A stretch of DNA of 6,073 bases from an uncultured Bacilli bacterium (GTDB lineage: Bacteria > Bacillota_I > Bacilli_A > RF39 > UBA660), in contig CAKOXU010000037.1 of assembly GCA_934130235.1 (NCBI GenBank), positions 1 to 6,073 on the forward strand. The letters run 5' to 3'. Below the pieces are notes generated by a model. It had not been told where the DNA came from, made no database searches, and saw nothing but the letters and a program-made list of their open reading frames with translations. This document shows, piece by piece, positions 1 to 5,833 of this stretch. The position numbers and the translations under genes were made by a program. Position 1 is the stretch's first letter. The number at the start of each line of letters is the position of its first letter.

Positions 1-1223
1 ACTTTTTTAAGTGGATTAAGAGTAAATCCGCCAGAATCCATCTTGATTCCCAATCCTTCTAAAATTTTAGGCATTTGTTTAGCAAACATTAATGCTCCTA
101 TCATCATAAATAGTTTTAGCCAAAAGCCAGTTACTTGTTCTCCAGTAACAACATTAGTTAAATTAGAATCTCCAATAAGGTTTATAATATATATTACAAA
201 ATATATTATAAATAATCTTATAAATAAACTTAAATATGTACTAAAACACATTTGATACCATTTTTTAAACATTCCATCTTTGCCACTTTTTGGATCTATA
301 AAAGAAATGACAGGAACTGGTGCGATCAATTGCAAAAAAGATAATTTTATACTTCGTACAGCTATATCCATGCAGAAGTTAATTAATAAGAGTAATATAA
401 TTACACCAACAACAGTTGATAATAATAAGCTATAGTTAAAAACATAATTACCCTCTACTGTTTTAGCAGTAACTAGTTTAGTTCTATAAGCTAAATCAAA
501 ACTACTTTCATTAAAGCCCGTAACATAATTACCAATATCTTTTCCAGTAAATACACTTTGATCTTTGTCATCATTTGTCAACGCACTTGACACTTCGCCA
601 AGAGACTTATATGGTGCCTCTTTTACATCCGACGTTATTTTACCGTCAGTTGTATTATTATCAGTCCATCCAGAACACTTGTCATTAATTTTTCCATTCA
701 CTACCAAATCAGCACAATCAGTAACAACTGATGAATCAGGATATATAAAAGCGCTCATTCCTATAAAGGCCATTTTCTCTCCTGCGTTTGTTATACTACC
801 ATTTGTAGTTTTATCACCAAATATAAGTTTTGGAATTATATTGTCGGCCAAAACAACTTTTTGTGCTTTAAAAGCCAAATTAAATGCATATGGCACTAAT
901 ACTAATAAAGCTAATACTAGTACTACATTTCTAGTTAAAGCACCTATACCAGTTTTACCATCATTAAAACTATTAGGACTTACTACATATGTAATAAGAG
1001 ATAAAGTAACCTTGAATATCATAAATATAGCTAATAAATCATATATACGATCTCCCAAACTCGCTATAGTATCTTGAGACATAATTGTGGTTGTAGCTAT
1101 AACTTCAAACAAGTCATACACTTTCTCTATTGCATTATATATTATAGAGTCAATAGAAAAAAAGAATGTTCTGATCATATTAGTAAACCAACCAGCTATT
1201 TCTGATCCAATACTTAATACCAT
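1..1223 (-). CDS. VirB6/TrbL-like polytopic membrane protein of a type IV secretion-like machine (C-terminus off window)
   Basis: The first 407 codons are visible with no stop, so the gene continues beyond base 1. The start is ATG at 1223, behind a near-perfect Shine-Dalgarno (GAGGAGGTG, 1232-1240) with 8-base spacing. Hydrophobic segments lie at about residues 57-82, 97-118, 263-283, 288-308, 326-350 and 366-382. A hydrophilic loop of about 140 residues (119-262, with C170 and C183) separates the first pair from the rest and is probably extracytoplasmic. The block RSIKLSFLQLIAPVPVISF (290-308), then IDPKSGKDGMFKKW, and the later FTLNPLKK (400-407) resemble, from memory, the VirB6/TrbL family of Gram-positive conjugation-like systems (Pfam TrbL_3 type). 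VirB6 proteins form the inner-membrane channel or pilus-assembly platform. The gene follows a terminator and has its own promoter. Existence is very secure; family is likely; role in DNA transfer versus protein or pilus export is unknown. Confidence 0.8.
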   Translation of the reverse strand, partial: MVLSIGSEIAGWFTNMIRTFFFSIDSIIYNAIEKVYDLFEVIATTTIMSQDTIASLGDRIYDLLAIFMIFKVTLSLITYVVSPNSFNDGKTGIGALTRNVVLVLALLVLVPYAFNLAFKAQKVVLADNIIPKLIFGDKTTNGSITNAGEKMAFIGMSAFIYPDSSVVTDCADLVVNGKINDKCSGWTDNNTTDGKITSDVKEAPYKSLGEVSSALTNDDKDQSVFTGKDIGNYVTGFNESSFDLAYRTKLVTAKTVEGNYVFNYSLLLSTVVGVIILLLLINFCMDIAVRSIKLSFLQLIAPVPVISFIDPKSGKDGMFKKWYQMCFSTYLSLFIRLFIIYFVIYIINLIGDSNLTNVVTGEQVTGFWLKLFMMIGALMFAKQMPKILEGLGIKMDSGGFTLNPLKK

Positions 1224-1273
1224 ATTCAAAGCACCTCCTCACTTATTTTATTTACAAATTCACTCATATCATA

Positions 1274-1302
1274 ATTATAACAAAAAAAGCACAAATAATC
1301 AA
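1274..1302 (-). promoter_or_regulatory. Extended -10 promoter for the VirB6-like gene
   Basis: Reading the minus strand, TTGATT (1297-1302) is followed by exactly 17 bases and then TATAAT (1274-1279). A TG one base upstream of the -10 makes it an extended -10 (TGTTATAAT). The predicted start point is near 1267, giving a leader of roughly 45 bases before ATG 1223. The -35 lies in the loop of the preceding terminator hairpin, so the two signals overlap. Confidence 0.65.
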
Positions 1303-1315
1303 CATATTTGTACTT
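1282..1315 (-). terminator. Intrinsic terminator after the third VirB2-like gene
   Basis: On the minus-strand transcript AAGUACAAAUA (1305-1315) pairs over 11 positions, one a G-U wobble, with UAUUUGUGCUU (1287-1297) around a 7-base loop. A U run (1282-1288, partly in the stem) follows at once. It lies 22 bases past the TAG of the 124-aa gene, so it separates that transcript from the VirB6-like gene. Confidence 0.8.
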
Positions 1316-1337
1316 AAATTAAAACTATTTTTATCTT

Positions 1338-1712
1338 CTAACCATCATGTTCTTCACAAGAAGTATCTTTAACATCACCATGTATAAAACAATTAAAACA
1401 TTGTGCTACTGATACATCATTATTAGACACGAATCTTATAACTACTTGTACAATTTGTATTGATAAAAATACAACTGCAGCAGCTATTAATCTTTTAACA
1501 AATGTATTTTGTCCCTTTTTAATTTCATCTTCTTTTGCAGCCACCACTGCTTTTGCTAAATCCAATAATCCAAAGACTATTAATAAAATTGGAACTACTA
1601 TTTTAATAATAGTTACTAAAGATGAGACTAAATATGGGAATGTTCCTGAAAATACTAATCCTGTTCCGCCACAAGTGTATTCTGCACTCATCAAAGCTTT
1701 TGCTAAAATCAT
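1338..1712 (-). CDS. VirB2/TrbC-like pilin subunit, third paralog, lacking a long signal peptide
   Basis: A 124-aa protein with two predicted membrane spans (about residues 28-52 and 75-97) joined by a short charged loop, KEDEIKKGQNTFVKR (60-74). This is the VirB2/TrbC/T4SS-pilin hairpin layout, and the loop is nearly identical in the paralog at 2880-3302. Cysteines sit at 14, 105, 108 and 119; the CFNCF block matches CMNCF and CVDCF in the two paralogs. Unlike them it begins MILAKALMSAEYTC, with no cleavable signal peptide. An in-frame TAG at 1728-1730, just upstream of the ribosome-binding site (GGAGG, 1720-1724, 7-base spacing), rules out a missed longer N-terminus. It has its own consensus promoter and a terminator, so it is probably transcribed as a single gene. 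The gene is secure; the pilin assignment rests on topology and the shared loop. Confidence 0.85.
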   Translation of the reverse strand: MILAKALMSAEYTCGGTGLVFSGTFPYLVSSLVTIIKIVVPILLIVFGLLDLAKAVVAAKEDEIKKGQNTFVKRLIAAAVVFLSIQIVQVVIRFVSNNDVSVAQCFNCFIHGDVKDTSCEEHDG

Positions 1713-1735
1713 TTCAATTCCTCCAAACTAATTTA

Positions 1736-1764
1736 ATTATATATTCTTTTATATATTTTGTCAA
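1736..1764 (-). promoter_or_regulatory. Consensus sigma-A promoter for the third VirB2-like gene
   Basis: On the minus strand a perfect TTGACA (1759-1764) is followed by 17 bases and a perfect TATAAT (1736-1741). The -35 lies 5 bases past the TAA stop of the upstream 365-aa gene. The predicted start point is near 1729, giving a short leader of about 17 bases that still contains the GGAGG site. Confidence 0.85.
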
Positions 1765-1769
1765 TACAA

Positions 1770-2867
1770 TTAACCAATTACATATGGTTTTGTTTCGGTT
1801 CCATTTCCAGATAAAACTCTTTCATTTCCATCTATATATATAATAACATTGTATTCATTATACGTATTCGCATTTTGATATTCAATAGTACCACTTAGCA
1901 AATAATATGCTTGGTAAGTATTGTTACTAACAGTATTAGAAGTCCATGAAGAATATAAAATCTTTTTTAAGTAATTATAATTTCTACATGACTTTGAATT
2001 CAAAGATGTACAATCGGGATCAGTAGAAGCTAAAGCAAAATCACTTGCTGTAGGCAAAAATATAACTTGGCCTTCTAACAATTCAGAACAATCAATAATT
2101 TTTGAAATAGTATAGTCGCCTATTTTTCTTTTTCCTATACAAGCTTTATTTGCAACAATATGTTTTCTTGCCTCAGCACTTATAAACTTATCGGTATTAT
2201 AATCTTTATTTATGCTCTTTAATATTTGACTATCAGCATAAATATTCTTTCCGTAAGAATATCCAGCATCCTTGTTATACTTGTTATCCCATATTTTGGA
2301 ACCCAAATCATTAGTTTCAACACGAATTAATTTAACCAAACCATTTTCAACAGACATAATACGGTATTGTTTATCATAAAAAGTAATATAATTATTAACT
2401 TCATCACCTTTAAAATAATAAACACCATCTACATTATATAATCCATTTCCACTACTTACTACATTATTTAAAAGTATATCTTTTAGTGTATCATTCTTAT
2501 AATCCTTACATTCTAAATTAGCTGTATAATTATATACATTATCAGTATTACCATTATTTCTTACATATACCATTCCACTACAAGTATCATCCCCGATTAA
2601 ATCCAAAGTAGATTTAATATATTCCTTATTTACCAGAGTATCAAGAGAAACCTCAGATACCTCACCAAAAGCAGGTAAACTTTTATTATCTTCAAAATAC
2701 TTTGTAGCAGCCGAAATCATTTTAGTTTCATATGCCTCATGAGAAATTTTTCTATTACTGCATCCTTGAATAATTGCCAAAAGAATAAGAATAATTATAG
2801 GTAGTAAAATTATAAATAAGATTATAGTCAAAACGCCCTTATTTATCTTTTTTAATGCATTAATCAT
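1770..2867 (-). CDS. Membrane-anchored pseudopilin-like protein with a C-terminal DUF6273-like domain
   Basis: 365 aa. A basic N-terminus (KKINKG) precedes one long hydrophobic span (about 12-34) ending IIQGC. Residues 45-125 (AYETKMISAATKYFEDN, then a VSLDTLV..YI pattern, C96 and C120) resemble the stalk of pseudopilin-type proteins common in gut Firmicutes. Residues about 155-365 (YITFYDKQYRIMSVENGLVKL, FLPTASDFALAS, SSWTSN, final SGNGTETKPYVIG) follow the order of DUF6273-like modules as I remember them, a domain of unclear function often on surface proteins. Cysteines at 36, 96, 120, 243, 260, 286 and 294 could form disulfides. There is no classical prepilin Glu at +5, so it could be a signal-anchor protein or, with C36, a poor lipoprotein. 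The start follows GGGGG after only 12 bases from the previous stop, suggesting translational coupling. Proposed role: minor or tip subunit (inference). Confidence 0.75.
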   Translation of the reverse strand: MINALKKINKGVLTIILFIILLPIIILILLAIIQGCSNRKISHEAYETKMISAATKYFEDNKSLPAFGEVSEVSLDTLVNKEYIKSTLDLIGDDTCSGMVYVRNNGNTDNVYNYTANLECKDYKNDTLKDILLNNVVSSGNGLYNVDGVYYFKGDEVNNYITFYDKQYRIMSVENGLVKLIRVETNDLGSKIWDNKYNKDAGYSYGKNIYADSQILKSINKDYNTDKFISAEARKHIVANKACIGKRKIGDYTISKIIDCSELLEGQVIFLPTASDFALASTDPDCTSLNSKSCRNYNYLKKILYSSWTSNTVSNNTYQAYYLLSGTIEYQNANTYNEYNVIIYIDGNERVLSGNGTETKPYVIG

Positions 2868-2879
2868 AATTATCCCCCA

Positions 2880-3302
2880 CTATTTATAAGAACAAGTATC
2901 GTTTATAAAACAGTTCATACAATCTGAAATCCCTTGTTTATCATTTGAATCAGCTACTAAGCTAACTAATAATTGTACAATTACAAAAACAAAGAATACT
3001 AATGCTGCTGCTATTAATCTTTTAATAAAAGTACTTTGTCCTTTTTTTATTTCGTCTTCTTTTCCAGCAGTAATACCTTTTACTAAATCAATCATACCCA
3101 ATAACACAAGTATTACTGGCACTATCACTCTAATAGCTTTAACTATTAATGAAACAGTATGAGGTATCTTATAATCAATTATAGCCTCTGATCCAAAAGC
3201 TACATCGCATGACGAAATAGTTTTAGCAAATACTGGAGTTGTAACTGTCATTAAAGCAACTAAAACCATTAAAAATAATACTTTTTTTACATTTTTATTC
3301 AT
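2880..3302 (-). CDS. VirB2/TrbC-like pilin subunit, second paralog, with signal peptide
   Basis: 140 aa from ATG at 3302. An in-frame ATG at 3317 would add five residues, but GGAGGTGA (3308-3315), the obvious ribosome-binding site, lies inside those codons and is 5 bases from ATG 3302, so the shorter start is preferred. Residues 1-26 form a signal peptide (basic MNKNVKK, hydrophobic core, cleavage after PVFA). Two spans follow (about 50-73 and 96-117) around the cytoplasmic loop GKEDEIKKGQSTFIKR (80-95). Cysteines at 32, 128, 131 and 137 all fall on the predicted outer side; CMNCF is the family signature. VirB2-type proteins polymerise into the conjugative or secretion pilus. The GGAGGTGA lies right after the stop of the first paralog (3317-3319), and the two share an operon, consistent with a tandem duplication that has diverged. 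Confidence 0.85.
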   Translation of the reverse strand: MNKNVKKVLFLMVLVALMTVTTPVFAKTISSCDVAFGSEAIIDYKIPHTVSLIVKAIRVIVPVILVLLGMIDLVKGITAGKEDEIKKGQSTFIKRLIAAALVFFVFVIVQLLVSLVADSNDKQGISDCMNCFINDTCSYK

Positions 3303-3307
3303 TTTTT

Positions 3308-3315
3308 TCACCTCC
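3308..3315 (-). promoter_or_regulatory. Ribosome-binding site that decides the start of the second VirB2-like gene
   Basis: GGAGGTGA is complementary to the 16S rRNA 3' end and sits 5 bases upstream of ATG 3302. It lies immediately after the overlapping TAATG of the preceding gene, so ribosomes finishing the first paralog would arrive directly on it. Confidence 0.8.
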
Positions 3316-3316
3316 A

Positions 3317-3766
3317 TTAACCATCACTCTTAGTACATGATTTATAATTTGTAAAGCAATCTACACAATCAATAACTTCATCAAGTTCACTCATCGTTTT
3401 TTGACTTTTATTGCCGTCTGCAACTATACTTATTAACAATTTAGTAATAGCTATTATAAAAAATACTAATACACCTATTATTAACTTTTTAAAGAACAAC
3501 TTTCTATACTTTTTCATATCGTCTTCTTTTCCAGAAGCGGCAGACTTAGCTAAATCAATAGACCCAGCCACAACAAGTATTATTGGCACAGCTATTTGAA
3601 GAGCCCTAATAACAAGCGTTGATAACTGTGGAATCTTTAGCGGAAGTTTATCTATTCCTCCACATGAAACTTTACTTACAGCCATTACACTATTAGGCAT
3701 AATCATAAAAACCCCAAATAACAATGTAGCAAACAATAATACTCTTTTATAATTATTCTTTTTCAT
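3317..3766 (-). CDS. VirB2/TrbC-like pilin subunit, first paralog, with signal peptide
   Basis: 149 aa. A signal peptide occupies residues 1-29 (MKKNNYKR, hydrophobic core, cleavage after SVMA). Two membrane spans (about 50-75 and 95-116) flank the loop GKEDDMKKYRKLFFKK (79-94), a divergent version of the KEDEIKKGQ loop in the other two paralogs. Cysteines at 35, 134, 137 and 144 match the family pattern: one before the first span, then CVDCF and a last Cys near the C-terminus. The tail between the second span and CVDCF is longer than in the other two. The start ATG 3766 has GGAG (3774-3777) 7 bases upstream and is the first gene after a consensus promoter. The annotation as a T4SS-type pilin is by topology and loop, not by a strong sequence signature. 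Confidence 0.85.
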   Translation of the reverse strand: MKKNNYKRVLLFATLLFGVFMIMPNSVMAVSKVSCGGIDKLPLKIPQLSTLVIRALQIAVPIILVVAGSIDLAKSAASGKEDDMKKYRKLFFKKLIIGVLVFFIIAITKLLISIVADGNKSQKTMSELDEVIDCVDCFTNYKSCTKSDG

Positions 3767-3785
3767 AGTTCAACTCCATATATAC

Positions 3786-3815
3786 ATTATACTTTTTTTA
3801 TAGGCGTTTTGTCAA
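3786..3815 (-). promoter_or_regulatory. Consensus sigma-A promoter for the VirB2-like operon
   Basis: On the minus strand a perfect TTGACA (3810-3815) directly abuts the TAG stop of the TadZ-like gene; an 18-base spacer leads to a perfect TATAAT (3786-3791). The predicted start point is near 3779, just before the GGAG site. It should make the pilin genes more abundant than the genes upstream. Confidence 0.85.
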
Positions 3816-3835
3816 CTAAATATTGTTCTGTTGAC
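3811..3835. repeat. Short inverted repeat GTCAAC/GTTGAC over the -35 box
   Basis: GTCAAC (3811-3816) and its reverse complement GTTGAC (3830-3835) are separated by 13 bases. One arm overlaps the -35 box of the pilin promoter and the other lies in the end of the TadZ-like gene. It could be an operator, or chance; it is not followed by a T run, so it is not an intrinsic terminator. Confidence 0.3.
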
Positions 3836-4781
3836 GTGAAAAACCTAATTTAATTAACATTTTATTTAATTCTATTAAATTAGCACTTCTCTCGTTTAAA
3901 GGAATTAAATTATAAAACACCTTTATACTTGCCTCACCTTCAAAAGTAGCCACATCATTATTTGTAAGAAGACTCTGATTTAATATAACTTTCTTATTCT
4001 TTAAAGTACCAAATATACTAGAATTTAATAGTAATAATTTATTTAATTTAATTATTGAAGGCTCAATCAAATACAATATCTCAGTACAAAATCCCTCCGC
4101 CATCATACTATTGTTTAAATCTATCAAAATTACTTCTTTATCTTTATTATTGTTAATTATAGTTCCTATCGCACTACTTGATGTTGAAATCATATCTTTA
4201 TCTGAAAAATAATTAAAATCATTTTTATCTAATTCGATTGCTATTACACTATAATTTTTACTTAACTCTTTCTTCATCATATATGTCAAACTAGTTGCAC
4301 CACTTTGCTTTGTTATATTTTTAATGCCTATTATTCTAGTTTGTTCAATTACATCATTCACACGTTCTATCTGCTTAACAGGCTGTGTCTCAACAGTAGG
4401 TTCTAATTGATGATATTGAGCTACATCCCTATATGTATTAGGTGTATTATATAAGTATCCAATTCCCTCTGCATCTTTAGCAAAATTATATATACCCATA
4501 GATACCAAATTAGACACAAAAGTAGGATTTACAGTGCTAGGCGTATTATCTAATAGTAAAATCAGCTTATTCATATCCAATGATATAGATAATTTTTGCA
4601 AAGTTTTAATATCAGTATAATCCTTTAATGCAGTTATATCTAATATCATCCTTTGATAAAAAAAGTTTTGAAAAGTAGATATAATTGTATCAACATCAAA
4701 TTCTCCATCCAATTCTTTTATAATATCTATACCTAAATTTTCTAATAAATATTTATTTTTATTAGCAATTATAACATTCAT
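3816..4781 (-). CDS. CpaE/TadZ-like protein: receiver-like N-terminus plus degenerate MinD/ParA-type ATPase domain
   Basis: 321 aa, soluble, no membrane span. Residues 1-110 alternate hydrophobic strands and helices (MNVIIANKN, RMILDIT at 44-50, KLILLLDN at 72-79, YNFAKDAEG at 98-106) like the atypical receiver domain of TadZ. A linker (about 115-148) leads to IIGIKNITKQSGATSL (150-165). GATS aligns with the GATT of CpaE/TadZ deviant Walker A loops, where the P-loop lysine is already lost; here the preceding glycines are lost too. VIAIELDKND (179-188) and VILIDLN (217-223) fit the A' and Walker B strands. TadZ proteins localise Tad pilus machinery in the cell. The gene follows two TadE-like genes, 14 bases after the second, with AAGGGG as ribosome-binding site 7 bases before ATG. 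It probably acts as a localisation scaffold rather than an active ATPase. Family call is moderate: the domain order and context agree, but overall similarity is weak. Confidence 0.7.
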   Translation of the reverse strand: MNVIIANKNKYLLENLGIDIIKELDGEFDVDTIISTFQNFFYQRMILDITALKDYTDIKTLQKLSISLDMNKLILLLDNTPSTVNPTFVSNLVSMGIYNFAKDAEGIGYLYNTPNTYRDVAQYHQLEPTVETQPVKQIERVNDVIEQTRIIGIKNITKQSGATSLTYMMKKELSKNYSVIAIELDKNDFNYFSDKDMISTSSSAIGTIINNNKDKEVILIDLNNSMMAEGFCTEILYLIEPSIIKLNKLLLLNSSIFGTLKNKKVILNQSLLTNNDVATFEGEASIKVFYNLIPLNERSANLIELNKMLIKLGFSRQQNNI

Positions 4782-4795
4782 ATTATTTCCCCTTT

Positions 4796-5260
4796 TTAAT
4801 AATTATAATTTTTATTTAATATTTTTGTTTCTCCAGTAACCTTACCTTTCAACGCTTCATGAATTAATGGCAAATTAATCTCCATATATGTTACAACTTT
4901 ATAATACTCACCCTTATCATCACAGCGATTAGTATTCTTAATTTTATTACCTAAGCACTTCTTATAAACACAATAATCAAAATTGCTATTTTCTCCATAG
5001 TTCTGATTAGACACCATATCAAATCCATCTATTAAATTACAATCATTCTTAGCGCTAGAATAGCCCATTGTAAACAACGATTCATTTATATCACTTATAG
5101 CGGTTTCATATCCACTATTTTTCTCTATAGCATTTATAATATTGTTTTTTGCTTTATAGGCTTTAGAATACGACAATGCGCCTATAAATAAAAACATAAC
5201 AACAATTATTATAAAAATTATAATTTTAGTAAGCATAGCATTTCCTAAAGCTTCATTCAT
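4796..5260 (-). CDS. TadE-like minor pilin, second paralog
   Basis: 154 aa with one N-terminal span (about residues 11-30, ending GALSY) and an extracytoplasmic domain. It shares with the gene upstream, at the same residue numbers, GALSY (27-31), G50-Y51 and INLPL (128-132), plus MGYSSAKNDC (65-74) against YGYSQVKIDC. The two are therefore clear tandem paralogs. Cysteines are at 74, 97, 102 and 113. A single N-terminal span, a helical stretch, and a late strand with the LP motif followed by VTGETK recall TadE/TadF pseudopilins of the Tad system, which help assemble Flp fibres. The start ATG 5260 has GGAG 7 bases upstream, overlapping the stop of the previous gene, so the pair is probably translationally coupled. 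The open reading frame is secure; the TadE-like label is moderate. Confidence 0.75.
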   Translation of the reverse strand: MNEALGNAMLTKIIIFIIIVVMFLFIGALSYSKAYKAKNNIINAIEKNSGYETAISDINESLFTMGYSSAKNDCNLIDGFDMVSNQNYGENSNFDYCVYKKCLGNKIKNTNRCDDKGEYYKVVTYMEINLPLIHEALKGKVTGETKILNKNYNY

Positions 5261-5270
5261 TAAATCACTC

Positions 5271-5738
5271 CTATTTTATAGCAGATTCAAAATCATACAT
5301 ACTCTTTGAGTTAGTATAAACTTTTAAAAACATATTTCCAGCCAATGGCAAATTAATAAACATATTAGTTGCAATACGATAATGATAATAGTTATTTCCA
5401 TCGTCACAATAATAAACACAATAGCCTTTATTTCCCGTTGTATTTACAACATCAGTAATTCTAACTGAATTATCATTGCCGTTTATAAGTATACAACTGC
5501 CATTTGTATTAGCGCAATCTATTTTTACTTGAGAATAACCATATCCATACAGTTTATTTGATATCTCTTTTTCAGATAAATGATTGTATCCCTCATATTT
5601 TTCCACACTATACACCAACGAATTGCCAACTTTGTAAGCCCTAAAATAACTAAGAGCTCCAAACATAAAAGCAAAAATTATCAATATAAAAATTATAACT
5701 ATATTTAAAGTTGCTGTATATCCAATACTTTGCCTCAT
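5271..5738 (-). CDS. TadE-like minor pilin, first paralog
   Basis: 155 aa, first gene of its operon. One N-terminal span (about residues 11-30, ending FGALSY) anchors an extracytoplasmic domain with cysteines at 75, 82, 107 and 111. C75 and C107 correspond to C74 and C97 of the next gene, while the other cysteines are placed differently. The region FINLPLAGNMFLKV (127-140) matches the late LP strand of its paralog. No G-x4-E prepilin cleavage motif is obvious before the span, as is also true of many TadE-like proteins with looser sites. The start ATG 5738 has AGGTG (5744-5748) 5 bases upstream and a strong promoter some 30 bases away. It probably acts as a minor pilus subunit together with its paralog. 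Confidence 0.75.
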   Translation of the reverse strand: MRQSIGYTATLNIVIIFILIIFAFMFGALSYFRAYKVGNSLVYSVEKYEGYNHLSEKEISNKLYGYGYSQVKIDCANTNGSCILINGNDNSVRITDVVNTTGNKGYCVYYCDDGNNYYHYRIATNMFINLPLAGNMFLKVYTNSKSMYDFESAIK

Positions 5739-5763
5739 ATTATCACCTATTATAACTATTATA

Positions 5764-5791
5764 ATTATATCATAAATAAAGATAATTGCAA
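5764..5791 (-). promoter_or_regulatory. Extended -10 promoter for the TadE-TadZ-like operon
   Basis: On the minus strand TTGCAA (5786-5791) is followed by 16 bases and a perfect TATAAT (5764-5769), with TG in the extended -10 position (TGATATAAT). The predicted start point is near 5757, giving a leader of about 19 bases. It starts just past the terminator of the Flp-like gene, so this operon is transcribed separately. Confidence 0.75.
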
Positions 5792-5802
5792 TAAAACAAA
5801 AT

Positions 5803-5823
5803 AAAAAAAGTCATTAGACTTTT
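5803..5823 (-). terminator. Intrinsic terminator after the Flp-like gene
   Basis: On the minus-strand transcript AAAAGUC (5817-5823) pairs with GACUUUU (5806-5812) around a 4-base loop, with the U run continuing to 5803. The stem is short and has only two G-C pairs, so termination may be partial. It lies 10 bases past the TAA of the 64-aa gene. Confidence 0.65.
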
Positions 5824-5833
5824 ATTTATTATA

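Noticed and set aside
43..1317. Plus-strand open frames at 43-255, 565-1077 and 1087-1317
   Set aside because: They lie antisense to the continuous VirB6-like frame or its leader, have no convincing ribosome-binding sites, and their products look like reverse-strand translation of a membrane protein.
1742..1758. ATATAT/ATATAT hairpin within a promoter spacer
   Set aside because: It is A-T only and expected by chance at this base composition; it is simply the spacer between the -35 and -10.
1622..1843. Plus-strand open frame of 73 codons
   Set aside because: It is antisense across the end of the 365-aa gene, a promoter and the start of the third pilin gene, and has no start signals of its own.
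2757..2768. Lipobox in the 365-aa protein (IIQGC at residues 32-36)
   Set aside because: Gln at the -2 position does not fit the usual lipobox, and the hydrophobic span is long, so a signal anchor is at least as likely; not annotated as a lipoprotein.
3303..3317. Longer start of the second VirB2-like gene at ATG 3317
   Set aside because: The first codons are themselves the Shine-Dalgarno GGAGGTGA serving ATG 3302, and the signal peptide reads more naturally from 3302.
3411..3599. Plus-strand open frame of 62 codons
   Set aside because: It is antisense to the membrane region of the first VirB2-like gene, and its hydrophobic product is a mirror of that composition.
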